A stretch of DNA of 64,000 nucleotides from Arthrobacter sp. FW305-BF8. GTDB taxonomy: Bacteria > Actinomycetota > Actinomycetes > Actinomycetales > Micrococcaceae. The first letter of the stretch is position 1. Every line of letters starts with the position of its first letter. A program made the translations under genes and the position numbers. The stretch lies in the NCBI RefSeq assembly GCF_021789315.1, contig NZ_CP084561.1, positions 558,001-622,000 on the forward strand, written 5' to 3'. Under the pieces are notes generated by a model. The model did no database searches, was not told the DNA's origin, and was given only the letters and a program-made list of their open reading frames with translations. Positions 1-7,787 of this stretch are shown here, piece by piece.

Positions 1-696
1 CGGAGTGAAGTAATAGAGGATGGCGATGACGACGATCACGAGCGCGACGATGACGGGCCACTTCGCGATGTTCCACACGGTCAGGAACACTCCGCCCAGC
101 CCCAGGACATTGCCGATGGCCTCAGCCACCGGGCCGCTGATGACCAGCATTGCAGCGAGCAGCGCAACGATGATCAGAGAGACCACCGTGACGCCGAGCA
201 TGGTGCCGCGAAGCTTTACGAATCCGCGGCCCTCATCTATTTCATAAATCCGGTTCATCGCCCGGCCGAACGCGGTCACATACCCGGACGCGGACCAGAT
301 GGCTGTCGCGAGACCGATAACCAGGGTGAAGCCGGCCGCCGGTGAGGTGGTCAGCTCCTGGATAGGCTCGCGGATCATCTCCACCGCCTGCCCGGGCGCG
401 ACGCCCTGGACGATTTCCAGGAGTGCCGACGTCGTCTTTTCCGCCTGTCCAAAGATGCCCAGCAGCGAAACGAGGGCGAGCAGGGCGGGGAAGAGCGAGA
501 AGATGGCGTAGTAGGTAAGTCCGGCCGCGAGGTCGGGGCACTGGTCCGCAGTAAATTCACGCAGGGTCTTGCGGGCAATGTACTTCCACGATGGCTTGTC
601 CACATCGGTGGGGCTGTCCGGCTTTCGCGTGTCATCCGGGGCAGGTGCGCTTCCCGCCTTTGCTGTGCTGGTTTCCGGGGCTTCTTTCGTAGCCAT
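1..696 (-). CDS. YihY/BrkB-family inner-membrane protein, 3' end cut off by window
   Basis: The reading frame starts at the ATG at 696 and stays open to the first base of the window, so only the first 232 residues are visible. A hydrophilic N-terminal tail of about 35 residues is followed by the family core (WKYIARKTLREF, then DLAAGLTYYAIFSLFPALLAL) and further hydrophobic segments around residues 110-135, 175-195 and 215-230. This arrangement is typical of YihY/virulence factor BrkB proteins (old name RNase BN), multi-pass membrane proteins of uncertain function. AGGAT lies 8 bases upstream of the start. The family call is firm; the role is unknown, and the C-terminal membrane segments lie outside the window. 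Confidence 0.85.
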   Translation of the reverse strand, partial: MATKEAPETSTAKAGSAPAPDDTRKPDSPTDVDKPSWKYIARKTLREFTADQCPDLAAGLTYYAIFSLFPALLALVSLLGIFGQAEKTTSALLEIVQGVAPGQAVEMIREPIQELTTSPAAGFTLVIGLATAIWSASGYVTAFGRAMNRIYEIDEGRGFVKLRGTMLGVTVVSLIIVALLAAMLVISGPVAEAIGNVLGLGGVFLTVWNIAKWPVIVALVIVVIAILYYFTP

Positions 697-813
697 TGGG
701 GATCCTTTCGTTCGCAGGCGGGGCCATGCTCCGCAAGTCACGGAACGTTCCCTGCCCGCTGTCAGGCGTTGGGGCTCGTGGGTCGTGCAACAGCTCGCAT
801 AGTGCGTCAGTCG

Positions 814-1086
814 CTACTGTCCGGGGGCTCTAGGTGGGTTGCGGCGGTCCAGGGTTAGCGGGTCGCTGCCCAGCGGATCATCGGCCGGTTGCTTTCCGTT
901 CAGCGGATCGTCCGCCATTCGGGTGTTCGACTGCGGAGTCTCGGCCAGCTGGCCAGAGGCGAGCGGATTGGCATCTTGGCCTGGGCCACCGCTGCGTGGG
1001 CCGCCGCCAGCCAGCTCGGGATCTGTGCTTTCCTCATCATCGGGTGGTCGGGCCCCCGCGGCCTGCGGCCATTGGTTCTCGGTCAT
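814..1086 (-). CDS. small hydrophilic protein of unknown function, 90 aa
   Basis: The ATG at 1086 is preceded by GGGAGAGG at good spacing, which favours it over an in-frame start 19 codons upstream. The product is rich in Pro, Gly, Asp and Ala with no hydrophobic segment, no Cys and no recognisable domain; it contains the repeated short words MADDPLNG and PADDPLGS. It is probably intrinsically disordered. It is divergent from the membrane-anchored protein at 1294, and the shared intergenic region carries a palindrome (1148-1165). I do not recognise a family. That it is a real gene rests on the ribosome binding site and on having its own promoter-like region. Confidence 0.55.
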   Translation of the reverse strand: MTENQWPQAAGARPPDDEESTDPELAGGGPRSGGPGQDANPLASGQLAETPQSNTRMADDPLNGKQPADDPLGSDPLTLDRRNPPRAPGQ

Positions 1087-1147
1087 AGTTGGTACCTCTC
1101 CCGCATCTCGGGTTGCTGAGTACAACCGGCAATCACTCGCCATAAAA

Positions 1148-1165
1148 TAGTAAGCATGATTACTA
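1148..1165. promoter_or_regulatory. palindrome TAGTAA-N6-TTACTA, possible operator
   Basis: tagtaagcatgattacta has perfect 6-bp arms; a third half site (tagtaag) follows at 1171-1177. It lies between divergent genes at 1086 and 1294. A similar palindrome sits at 3069-3086 between the next divergent pair (13 of 18 bases the same), which suggests one regulator acting on both. The protein that binds is unknown. Confidence 0.4.
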
Positions 1166-1176
1166 TTAGATAGTAA

Positions 1177-1201
1177 GTACCCTGATGGCCGCTAGTTCAA
1201 C
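1177..1201 (-). promoter_or_regulatory. candidate SigB-type promoter for the 814-1086 gene
   Basis: On the minus strand GTTGAA (1201-1196) is separated by 13 bases from GGGTAC (1182-1177), close to the actinobacterial SigB/SigF form GTTTAA-N14-GGGTAT. The spacer is one base short and the -35 is imperfect. The palindrome at 1148-1165 would lie just downstream of the -10 element, where a bound repressor could block transcription. Confidence 0.3.
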
Positions 1202-1293
1202 CGGCCGCCCGTTCCGGCAGTGTTTGGTCGGGGCAGGTGGGCGGGCCCCTGCCGGATAGCTACGTACTGGAAAAAGAGAGAGGTGGATCCACA

Positions 1294-1842
1294 GTGGACC
1301 CGAGTGCCTGGATTTGGATCGTCGTTGTAATTGTCGTCATCGCACTCGTTGTGGTGCTTCTGATGTCCAGCCGCAAACGCAGGGAGGCGTTCCGGCAAAA
1401 GCGCGATGAGCAGAATCGCCAGCACGCAGCCGAGATCCGCAGGAAAGCGGAGAACGCCGACCTTGAGGCGCGGGAAAACGAGGCTCGGGCCATGCATGCC
1501 AAGGCTGACGCCGAGAAAGCGCAGGTTGAGGCGGCCCGGCTTCGCCAGGAGGCCGAGCAAAAGCAGTCGGCCGCCCAGGACCTCCGGACGGATGCCGAGA
1601 AGCACCAGTACAAGGCGAACGCGCTTGACCCGGACGTGGACGAGGATGGCAACCGGCGCGACGATGCACGGACGCATGCCGGAACTGATGATGATCGGGC
1701 CGCCGATGCGCGGAACGCCGATGCGCGGAACGCCGATGCGCGGAACGCTGGCGGGCGGGCCGCTGACGCCGGAGCCGACGGGCGCGACCCGGATGCCGGT
1801 GCCACGACGGACGCTGCCCGGCGGAACACGCCGCGCGAGTGA
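1294..1842 (+). CDS. membrane-anchored coiled-coil protein of unknown function
   Basis: The GTG at 1294 is chosen because GAGAGAGG lies about 10 bases upstream; an ATG 19 codons earlier lacks such a site. Residues 5-26 (WIWIVVVIVVIALVVVLLM) form one transmembrane helix. A basic stretch follows (SSRKRREAFRQKRD), so the C-terminus should be cytoplasmic. Residues 30-115 are heptad-rich in Ala, Glu, Arg and Gln and predict a long coiled coil; the rest is acidic, low-complexity and includes three ADARN repeats. It resembles actinobacterial membrane coiled-coil proteins annotated only as hypothetical. A scaffolding or envelope-stress role would be a guess. Confidence 0.65.
   Translation: MDPSAWIWIVVVIVVIALVVVLLMSSRKRREAFRQKRDEQNRQHAAEIRRKAENADLEARENEARAMHAKADAEKAQVEAARLRQEAEQKQSAAQDLRTDAEKHQYKANALDPDVDEDGNRRDDARTHAGTDDDRAADARNADARNADARNAGGRAADAGADGRDPDAGATTDAARRNTPRE
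1701..1745 (+). repeat. three exact tandem copies of a 15-bp unit inside a gene
   Basis: The unit cgccgatgcgcggaa occurs at 1701-1715, 1716-1730 and 1731-1745 without a mismatch, adding three in-frame ADARN-type repeats to the C-terminal tail of the membrane coiled-coil protein. Being a multiple of three, it can change copy number without shifting frame. Confidence 0.9.
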
Positions 1843-1899
1843 GTCGCCGTCAGCCGTTGACGCCCGCCGTCACCAGCGTCCGGAACCAATGCCCGGAAG

Positions 1900-2964
1900 C
1901 TAGCGACGGCGGGTGAGGCCGAGGAGGCTACGCCGCGGTTTGAGCGGCGGAGACGCCGGCACGCCGGCACCTTTGCCCATGCCGTCAATCACCTCTTGGA
2001 TGGCCTCCAGCGACGGCGTTTGCGGCTCCCAGCCGAGCTCGTTCCGGATCCGCTGGGTGTCCATGATCGGCGCACCCGCCGCCATCTCCACCCACCCCGA
2101 GTCCGTCTGCTGAAGTCGGAGCCGCCAGGTGGCGCCAACGAAGGCGTGCAGCGCGCTGACCGGGACGGGGAGGATCCTCTTGGCGGAAAAGAGCCTGGCC
2201 AGGTTTTGTGGCGTGACCACCGGCTCGGCCGCCACATTGAACGCCCCGCTGGCCCTGCGCTCGAGCACGCGCCAGTACGCGTCCGCTACGTCGTCGGCAT
2301 GCACCGCCTGGAAGACCAGTTCGTCGGGAATTGGCAATAAGGGCAATGCCGGCCGGCGCGGGACGAACCTCGGGTGGACCCACCCCAGGAAGTACCTGCC
2401 GATTTCGCTTCCGGCCTCCGCCTGGAAAATGAGTCCGGGGCGCAGCCTGGCCACGGCAACGGAGGGATTGTCCGCCGCGAACCTATCCAGCAGTTTTTCC
2501 TGCTCTGCCTTGTGCCGGCTGTAATGTGAGCCCTCCATGCCTCCCGCGGGCCAGGATTCGTCCACGCGGTGGTCCTTGGGTGACTTGCTGTAGGCGCCCA
2601 CCGAGGAGGCGCAAACCACGTGCCCCACCCCTGCTTCCCGGGCAGCCGCCAGCACGTTCGCCGTGCCGGTGACATTGGTGCAGTGCAGTTGCGGGAGATC
2701 CCGGTTTGGTTGGATCTGCCAGGCCAGATGCACCACAGCGTCTGCTCCGGCAAAGGCCTTGGCCAGCTTCTGCACCGCACCGTCACCGCCCACGTCCAGG
2801 GTGTGCCACTCCACGCCCGCGTAAGGTGACCGTAAAGTGTCCGGTGTGCGGCGGCTGATGCCCACCAGTTCCAGGCCGCCGGGGTGTTCCTGCCGGGCAT
2901 TCTGAAGCCTGCGCAGGAGTGCTGTCCCGGCATTGCCGCTGGCACCCGTAATCACGATACGCAT
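1900..2964 (-). CDS. NAD-dependent epimerase/dehydratase-family (extended SDR) protein
   Basis: The start is the ATG at 2964, preceded by GGAG about 8 bases upstream and beginning MRIVITGASGNAGTALLRRL, so the dinucleotide-binding GxxGxxG motif sits at residues 7-13. The active-site YSRHK (YxxxK) is near residue 140, as in extended short-chain dehydrogenases; the 354-residue length also fits. The C-terminus is basic (PRRSLLGLTRRR). Such proteins act on NDP-sugars or other substrates; this one lacks clear sugar-epimerase signatures, so the substrate is unknown. It is divergent from the sigma-factor gene and shares a palindromic intergenic region with it. It lies near the heptose island but does not look like HldD. 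Confidence 0.8.
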   Translation of the reverse strand: MRIVITGASGNAGTALLRRLQNARQEHPGGLELVGISRRTPDTLRSPYAGVEWHTLDVGGDGAVQKLAKAFAGADAVVHLAWQIQPNRDLPQLHCTNVTGTANVLAAAREAGVGHVVCASSVGAYSKSPKDHRVDESWPAGGMEGSHYSRHKAEQEKLLDRFAADNPSVAVARLRPGLIFQAEAGSEIGRYFLGWVHPRFVPRRPALPLLPIPDELVFQAVHADDVADAYWRVLERRASGAFNVAAEPVVTPQNLARLFSAKRILPVPVSALHAFVGATWRLRLQQTDSGWVEMAAGAPIMDTQRIRNELGWEPQTPSLEAIQEVIDGMGKGAGVPASPPLKPRRSLLGLTRRR

Positions 2965-3068
2965 GAAATCCGCTCCGTCCATTGCCGTGGAATGTGACGG
3001 CCAGGCCGTCTGGTAACGGTGCCGTGGCCTTGGTGCTTCTTTTGAGCCTAGCGCCTCGGACCATTGTG

Positions 3069-3086
3069 TAATAAGCACGCTTATGA
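3069..3086. promoter_or_regulatory. palindrome ATAAGC-AC-GCTTAT between divergent genes
   Basis: taataagcacgcttatga contains perfect 6-bp arms around AC. It lies between the epimerase-like gene (minus) and the sigma-factor gene (plus) and resembles the palindrome at 1148-1165. It probably binds a dimeric regulator that I cannot identify. Confidence 0.4.
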
Positions 3087-3148
3087 TTTCCTTCTTCTAA
3101 GTCTTGCCGCAGGCTTTCTCGAGCTCCCGATCGAAGGAACCCACGACA

Positions 3149-4087
3149 ATGCCAGAAACTCCACCTTGTTTTTCCCCGCCCGGCCCGCCCCATGCAGCAC
3201 CCCAACCTGCGACCCAGGCGGGGCGCCTGCATGATGCCTTCCAGAACCAGCTGGTGCTCAATTACCTGGACCTGGCGGAGTCGCTCGCCTCCCGGTTCGC
3301 CACCCGCGGACGTGAGCGCTCAGACCTGGTCCAGGTGGCCTACTTGGGCCTCGTCAAGGCTGCCCGGGGCTTCGATGCCGAGAAAGGCGAAAGTTTCCCC
3401 GCCTACGCGGCGCCCACCATCAGCGGTGAACTCAAGCGCTTCTTGCGCGACCGGTGCTGGACGGTGCGGCCGCCGCGGCATGTCCAGGACGTGCGGACGC
3501 AGGTACTGCACACCACACCGGACCTGGCCCAGTCGCTGGGGCGGACACCGTCCGCACAAGAACTCGCCAGCGAACTGGGCGTCAGCCCCGCCGACGTTCG
3601 GGAAGCCCAGGCAGCAGGCAGCAGCATGCATCCGGACTCGCTGGACAGTCCCGATCCGTGGGGTGGACCAACGATGGGCGAGGGGCTTGTCTCGGCGGAC
3701 CAGCCGATCGAACACCTCGAGGAACTCGTATGCCTCAATGAGGCCATCCAGGAGCTGGACCCTGACGACCGGGAGATGCTGTACCGGAGGTACTTCCGGG
3801 AGGAGACCCAGACGGAACTGGGCAAACGGTTCGGTATCTCCCAGATGCAGGTGTCCCGGCGCCTGTCCCGCATCCTGGTCTGGCTTCAGCGCCGGTTGCT
3901 CGACGAGGAGGACCGGGGCTCGGGCACGGACGGTGGCGGAACCGGCACCGGCAGGACCGGCAGCTACAGAACCAGCGCAGGTCAGGCGAGCGGAAGCTGC
4001 CCGACAGCGGCCAGGACGTCCTCCACCGAAACCGCAAGGAGGGCCGGGTCAGGGGTGGCCGCGAAGGTGTCGCCTCGGCGCGCCTGA
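3149..4087 (+). CDS. SigB/SigF/SigG-type alternative sigma factor (sigma-70 family group 3)
   Basis: The ATG at 3149 follows GAAGGA at about 10 bases. Region 2 is at residues 32-105 (LVQVAYLGLVKAARGFD, SFPAYAAPTISGELKRFLRDRCW), with the -10-recognising RPPRHVQD. Region 3 is at 115-145 (LGRTPSAQELASELGVS). Region 4 is at 200-245 (LDPDDREMLYRRYF, then the helix-turn-helix TQTELGKRFGISQMQVSRRLSRIL). These are the marks of stress/sporulation-type SigB, SigF or SigG proteins, which replace the housekeeping sigma on RNA polymerase. After residue 250 comes a Gly/Thr/Ser-rich tail of about 60 residues with no family similarity. Its last 106 bp overlap the convergent glycosyltransferase gene. No anti-sigma factor gene is adjacent. 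Confidence 0.88.
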   Translation: MPETPPCFSPPGPPHAAPQPATQAGRLHDAFQNQLVLNYLDLAESLASRFATRGRERSDLVQVAYLGLVKAARGFDAEKGESFPAYAAPTISGELKRFLRDRCWTVRPPRHVQDVRTQVLHTTPDLAQSLGRTPSAQELASELGVSPADVREAQAAGSSMHPDSLDSPDPWGGPTMGEGLVSADQPIEHLEELVCLNEAIQELDPDDREMLYRRYFREETQTELGKRFGISQMQVSRRLSRILVWLQRRLLDEEDRGSGTDGGGTGTGRTGSYRTSAGQASGSCPTAARTSSTETARRAGSGVAAKVSPRRA

Positions 4088-4926
4088 GCGTCAGTCAGCA
4101 CAACGTGGGGCCCAGGGGGTGGGCCCCACACCTCGGCCGGTGCCGGACCGAAAAGCACCACCGAAGGCCGGGCATACGCAGAGGCCAAGTGCGCCGCACC
4201 CGTGTCCGCGGAGACCACCAGCCGAGCCTCCGTGATGGCAGCCATGAATTCGGCCAGCCGCAGCTTTCCCGCCAGGACCTGGTCCTCCGGCAGCCCGGCG
4301 AGCCGCGCAACGTCCAGTGCCCGTGGCCGTTCCGCTGAGCTGCCGGTGAATATCACCTGGTGACCATCCTCTGAGAGGGCACGGGCCACTTCTGCAAAGC
4401 GGTCCTCCGGCCACAGCCGGCTGCCATAGGCGGCCCCCACGTGTAGCACCGTGGCGCCCGGGCAGGGGCTGGGAACGGCAGGCGGGAGGAGACGGTAATC
4501 GTCCGGCCGGGCTTCGATGCCGTGCCACTGGAGCAGCCTGGTCCAGCGTTCGCGCTCGTGGATGTCGTCGACCCACCACGGGCCGGGCCGTGCCGGCGTC
4601 CGGTGGCCTACGACGGTCCTGGGCCGGATCGCGGCCAGCCGTTCCTCGCTTTCGGGTCCACTGCCATGCAGATTGACCGCAACGTCCACTAGGCCGGCTT
4701 CAATGGGAATCGGAACATCCAGGCCGTGGGTGGGAAGCAGTTCGTAGCCGCCTACCAGCTCCAGGGCGTCCTCCAGCCAGCCCTGCGCGGCGTACAGCAG
4801 GCGGTGGTTCGGATAGGCGCGGCGCAGGGCTCGCAGTGCCGGCACAGCAACCAGCAGGTCCCCGAGCTTCAGGGCCCGCAGGACCAGCAGGACAGGTTGA
4901 TCGTGCTTGCCGTTTGATGCTTCCAC
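3982..4926 (-). CDS. glycosyltransferase family 9 (heptosyltransferase-like), first copy
   Basis: The GTG at 4926 has AGGAGG at about 9 bases, far better than the upstream in-frame codons that run into the divergent gene, giving 314 residues. The N-terminal domain starts PVLLVLRALKLGDLLVAVPALRALRRAYP, the GT9 pattern shared with LPS heptosyltransferases (ADP-heptose transferred to an acceptor). The C-terminal domain has VLHVGAAYGSRLWPEDRFAEVARAL and the nucleotide-sugar site VVSADTGAAHLASAYARPSVVLFGP. It is cytoplasmic or membrane-associated. It diverges from gmhB and overlaps the sigma-factor tail by 106 bp. The neighbouring heptose enzymes support a heptosyl donor, but donor and acceptor are inferred. 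Confidence 0.85.
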   Translation of the reverse strand: MEASNGKHDQPVLLVLRALKLGDLLVAVPALRALRRAYPNHRLLYAAQGWLEDALELVGGYELLPTHGLDVPIPIEAGLVDVAVNLHGSGPESEERLAAIRPRTVVGHRTPARPGPWWVDDIHERERWTRLLQWHGIEARPDDYRLLPPAVPSPCPGATVLHVGAAYGSRLWPEDRFAEVARALSEDGHQVIFTGSSAERPRALDVARLAGLPEDQVLAGKLRLAEFMAAITEARLVVSADTGAAHLASAYARPSVVLFGPAPAEVWGPPPGPHVVLTDAQARRGDTFAATPDPALLAVSVEDVLAAVGQLPLA

Positions 4927-5006
4927 AGCCGTATCCCTCCTCTCTTCAGCCGCCCTGCTCGGACGTCTGTCGAGGAGTCTAGCCGAGAAGAAGTAGGCGG
5001 TCTGTT

Positions 5007-5032
5007 GTTTAGGTTTCCGCTGGTCGGGGAAC
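5007..5032 (+). promoter_or_regulatory. candidate SigB-type promoter of the gmhB-hldE operon
   Basis: GTTTAG (5007-5012), a 14-base spacer and GGGAAC (5027-5032) resemble GTTTAA-N14-GGGTAT. The -10 ends only 9 bases before the ATG at 5042, so a transcript from here would be leaderless or nearly so. The element is only a pattern match. Confidence 0.35.
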
Positions 5033-5041
5033 GAGGTGGGT

Positions 5042-5623
5042 ATGGCAAGTAACGCTTCTACGCTCAAGGCTGTGCTGTTCGACCGCGACGGAACGCTTGT
5101 GGTTGACGTGCCCTACAACGGAGATCCGCAGCTGGTCAAGCCTTTTCCGCATGCACGGAAAGTCCTCGACGAAGTGCGCAGCCGGGGACTCGCCACCGGC
5201 GTGCTGAGCAACCAGTCGGGCATTGCCCGCGGCCTCCTGACGGCGCAGGAGGTTGATAGCGTGAACGCACGGGTTGAGGACCTGTTGGGCCCCTTTGACG
5301 TCTGGGAGGTCTGCCCGCACGGGAGCGGGGACGCGTGTCTGTGCCGGAAACCGGCGCCGGGCATGGTCCGCAGCGCCTGCCGGCGTCTTGGCATCGATCC
5401 CTCGGAGGCGGCCTTCATAGGTGACATCGGCAGCGACGTGGAGGCGGCCGCGGCCGCCGGCGCACGCGGTGTCCTTGTTCCTACCCCGCAGACCCGGGCT
5501 GAGGAAGTCGCAGCGGCCCCCGAGGTTGCCGCTGACCTCGAACAGGCCGTCGCGCTGCTGTTCGGGGAGCCGCTGTTTCGGGGACCTGCGCCTCTGGGGC
5601 CGCTGCTGAAAGGGCCCGCATGA
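5042..5623 (+). CDS. gmhB: D-glycero-beta-D-manno-heptose-1,7-bisphosphate 7-phosphatase-like HAD enzyme
   Basis: The start is ATG 5042 with GAGGTGGG upstream, 193 residues, as usual for GmhB. The HAD nucleophile motif FDRDGTL is at residues 13-19 (Asp14, Asp16), the SNQSG motif near residue 60, and GDIGSDVEAA near residue 128. The GmhB/HisB-type zinc loop is present as CPHGSGDACLCRKPAPGM (Cys, His, Cys, Cys). The enzyme removes the C7 phosphate of heptose bisphosphate, between the kinase and nucleotidyltransferase steps of HldE. It is the first gene of an operon in which each gene overlaps the next by about 4 bp up to hldE. A histidinol-phosphatase or other sugar-phosphatase role is possible, but gmhA and hldE in the same operon make GmhB most likely. 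Confidence 0.85.
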   Translation: MASNASTLKAVLFDRDGTLVVDVPYNGDPQLVKPFPHARKVLDEVRSRGLATGVLSNQSGIARGLLTAQEVDSVNARVEDLLGPFDVWEVCPHGSGDACLCRKPAPGMVRSACRRLGIDPSEAAFIGDIGSDVEAAAAAGARGVLVPTPQTRAEEVAAAPEVAADLEQAVALLFGEPLFRGPAPLGPLLKGPA

Positions 5624-6696
5624 GCAGGGTCCTCGTGGCCCGGCTGGACAGCGTCGGTGACGTCCTCCTGGCGGGCCCGGCAGTCCGGGCAGTGGCGAAC
5701 GGACGCCGGGCCGACGGCGGCAGCCCCAACGACGTCGTCGTGCTTTGCGGACCGCAAGGCCAGTCGGCAGCGTCACTGCTGCCCAATGTCGCCGACGTGT
5801 ATTCCTGGGATTCCCCGTGGATCAGCAACCCCGCCCCGGCGGTCACAGGACCTCATCTTGACTCGCTGGTGGGCTATGTCCGGAATTCCCGCATCACCGA
5901 GGCGGTCATCCTCACCTCCTTCCACCAGTCGCCGCTTCCGCTGGCGCTCCTGCTGCGGCTGGCCGGTGTGGAGCGCATCACGGGCGCGTCCACTGATTAC
6001 CCGGGCTCCCTTCTCGACGTCAGGCTGAGACCCGGCGAGGACTTTCCCGAGGACCAGCCAGAGTCCGTGCGGGCGCTCGGGATCGCCCGCGCGGCGGGCT
6101 TCCAGCTCAAGACGGGTGACGACGGAAAACTCATGGTCAAGGACCCTCCCGGCGTCCGGCACCTGGTAGGCGAGGGCCCGTACGTGGTGGTCCACCCGGG
6201 GGCAACGGTCCCGGCCCGGGCCTGGCCGCCGCTGCACCATGCGGCGGCCGTGGAGCTGTTGGAGGGCGCCGGCCACCGGGTGGTGGTGACCGGCGGCCCG
6301 GGGGAAACAGCCCTGACCGCTACCGTGGCCGGCCCCTCCGCCATCGATCTCGGCGGCCGGACGGATCTTTCTACGCTGTCCGGGGTCCTGGCCAACGCCG
6401 ACGTCGTGGTCACCGGAAACACCGGTCCCGCCCACCTGGCGGCCGCCGTCGGAACCCCGGTGGTGAGCCTGTTTTCCCCGGTCGTACCGGCCGTCCGCTG
6501 GGCGCCGTACGGCGTTCCGCTGGAACTGCTGGGAGACCAGAACGCGCCGTGCCGGCTCAGCCGTGCACGAGATTGTCCGGTACCGGGCCATCCCTGCCTC
6601 AGCTCTGTTCCGCCGGAGCAGGTGGTGGACGCGGTCGAACGCCTGCTGAGCGGGGTCTCGTCGCTCAGCACACGGAGAAAGGTCCGGAAACAATGA
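5620..6696 (+). CDS. glycosyltransferase family 9, second copy
   Basis: The ATG at 5620 overlaps the gmhB stop (ATGA), so the two are translationally coupled. The 358-residue product begins SRVLVARLDSVGDVLLAGPAVRAVANG, the GT9 start, and carries the C-terminal GT9 motifs YVVVHPGATVPARAWPP and VVVTGNTGPAHLAAAVGTPVVSLFSP. A Cys-rich loop (CRLSRARDCPVPGHPCLSS) precedes the end, common in this family. It is a cytoplasmic transferase, probably using an NDP-heptose made by the neighbours. The acceptor is unknown. It differs strongly in sequence from the other two GT9 proteins here, so the three likely make different linkages. Confidence 0.87.
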   Translation: MSRVLVARLDSVGDVLLAGPAVRAVANGRRADGGSPNDVVVLCGPQGQSAASLLPNVADVYSWDSPWISNPAPAVTGPHLDSLVGYVRNSRITEAVILTSFHQSPLPLALLLRLAGVERITGASTDYPGSLLDVRLRPGEDFPEDQPESVRALGIARAAGFQLKTGDDGKLMVKDPPGVRHLVGEGPYVVVHPGATVPARAWPPLHHAAAVELLEGAGHRVVVTGGPGETALTATVAGPSAIDLGGRTDLSTLSGVLANADVVVTGNTGPAHLAAAVGTPVVSLFSPVVPAVRWAPYGVPLELLGDQNAPCRLSRARDCPVPGHPCLSSVPPEQVVDAVERLLSGVSSLSTRRKVRKQ

Positions 6697-7787
6697 GAAT
6701 CTTGCTCTGGCACGTGCACGGGTCGTGGACGGACGCCTTTGTCCGCGGCCGGCACGAGTACCTGCTGCCTGTCCTGCCCGGCGGCGGTCCCTGGGGGCTG
6801 GGCCGGGCCGGCCGGCCCTGGCCCGCTTCTGCGCGGGAGGTCGCGCTCGCGGAGCTGGACGCCGGCAGCATCGACGCCGTCGTGCTTCAACGTCCGGAGG
6901 AAGCCGCTGAGGTGACGCGCATCCTGGGCCGCCGGGCCGGCGTCGACCTTCCCGCCGTGTACGTGGAACACAACACCCCCAAAGGTGATGTTCCCTTCAC
7001 GGTCCATCCCCTCGGGGATCAGAACGGCATTCCGATCGTTCACGTGACCCATTTCAACGAACTGTTCTGGGACAGCGGCCGGGCACCGACCAAGGTCATT
7101 GAGCATGGCATCGCGGACCCCGGCTACCTTTACACGGGCGAGGTCCCGGAGCTGGGCGTGGTGGTCAACGAACCGGTACGCCGCGGCCGCGTGACGGGCA
7201 CGGACCTGCTGCCACGCTTCGCCACGGCAGCCCCGCTCCAGGTCTTCGGCATGGGCGGCGACGGGCTGGCGGAGGCCACGGGAATCCCTTCCGGGCAGCT
7301 CACCGTCCGGGGTGACCTGAAAACCGCGGAGCTGCACCGTGAACTGGCGCGCTGCCGGGCATACCTGCACCCGCTGCGCTGGACTTCCCTTGGGCTCGCG
7401 CTGCTGGAGGCGATGCATCTTGGCATGCCGGTTCTGGCGCTGGCCACCACCGAGGCGGCACGGGCCGTCCCGCCTGAGGCAGGCGGCATTTCCACTGAGG
7501 TAGAGGAGCTGAGCCGGATTGCCCGGCAGCTGGTCAATGATCCGGAGGAGGCCCGACGCCGGGGCAAAGTTGCCCGGGAGGCGGCGCTGGAGCGCTATGG
7601 GCTGGAACGCTTTCTGGCTGACTGGGACGAGCTGCTGGCGGAGCTGGTGCCGGCCGGCGGCGGAGGGAAAGTGCAGGGGGAGGAGCGGCAGCATGGGTCT
7701 TTGGAGGGGGCACCCTCCGGCGATGCAGCTTTGAAGGGCTCCGGACCGGATGCCCCCACCGCGGCGCGAGAAGGGAACATCCATTGA
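6693..7787 (+). CDS. glycosyltransferase family 4-like protein, first copy
   Basis: The start at ATG 6693 overlaps the preceding stop by 4 bp (ATGA), and GGAGAAAGG lies upstream; upstream in-frame codons belong to the previous gene. The product begins MRILLWHVHGSWTDAFVRG and has 364 residues. The C-terminal half carries a GT4-like donor domain: YLHPLRWTSLGLALLEAMHLGMPVLALATTEAARAVPPEAGG, where the glutamates of the E-x7-E motif lie in LALLEAMHLG. The N-terminal domain includes VYVEHNTPKGD. The last 45 residues are a low-complexity, probably disordered tail. It sits in the gmhB-hldE operon, so it likely adds a sugar to the same glycan. Confidence 0.8.
   Translation: MRILLWHVHGSWTDAFVRGRHEYLLPVLPGGGPWGLGRAGRPWPASAREVALAELDAGSIDAVVLQRPEEAAEVTRILGRRAGVDLPAVYVEHNTPKGDVPFTVHPLGDQNGIPIVHVTHFNELFWDSGRAPTKVIEHGIADPGYLYTGEVPELGVVVNEPVRRGRVTGTDLLPRFATAAPLQVFGMGGDGLAEATGIPSGQLTVRGDLKTAELHRELARCRAYLHPLRWTSLGLALLEAMHLGMPVLALATTEAARAVPPEAGGISTEVEELSRIARQLVNDPEEARRRGKVAREAALERYGLERFLADWDELLAELVPAGGGGKVQGEERQHGSLEGAPSGDAALKGSGPDAPTAAREGNIH

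Noticed and set aside
1900..2964. HldD (ADP-heptose 6-epimerase) candidate near the heptose island
   Set aside because: It is an extended SDR but has a general epimerase-like sequence with a long insertion and no HldD-specific blocks.
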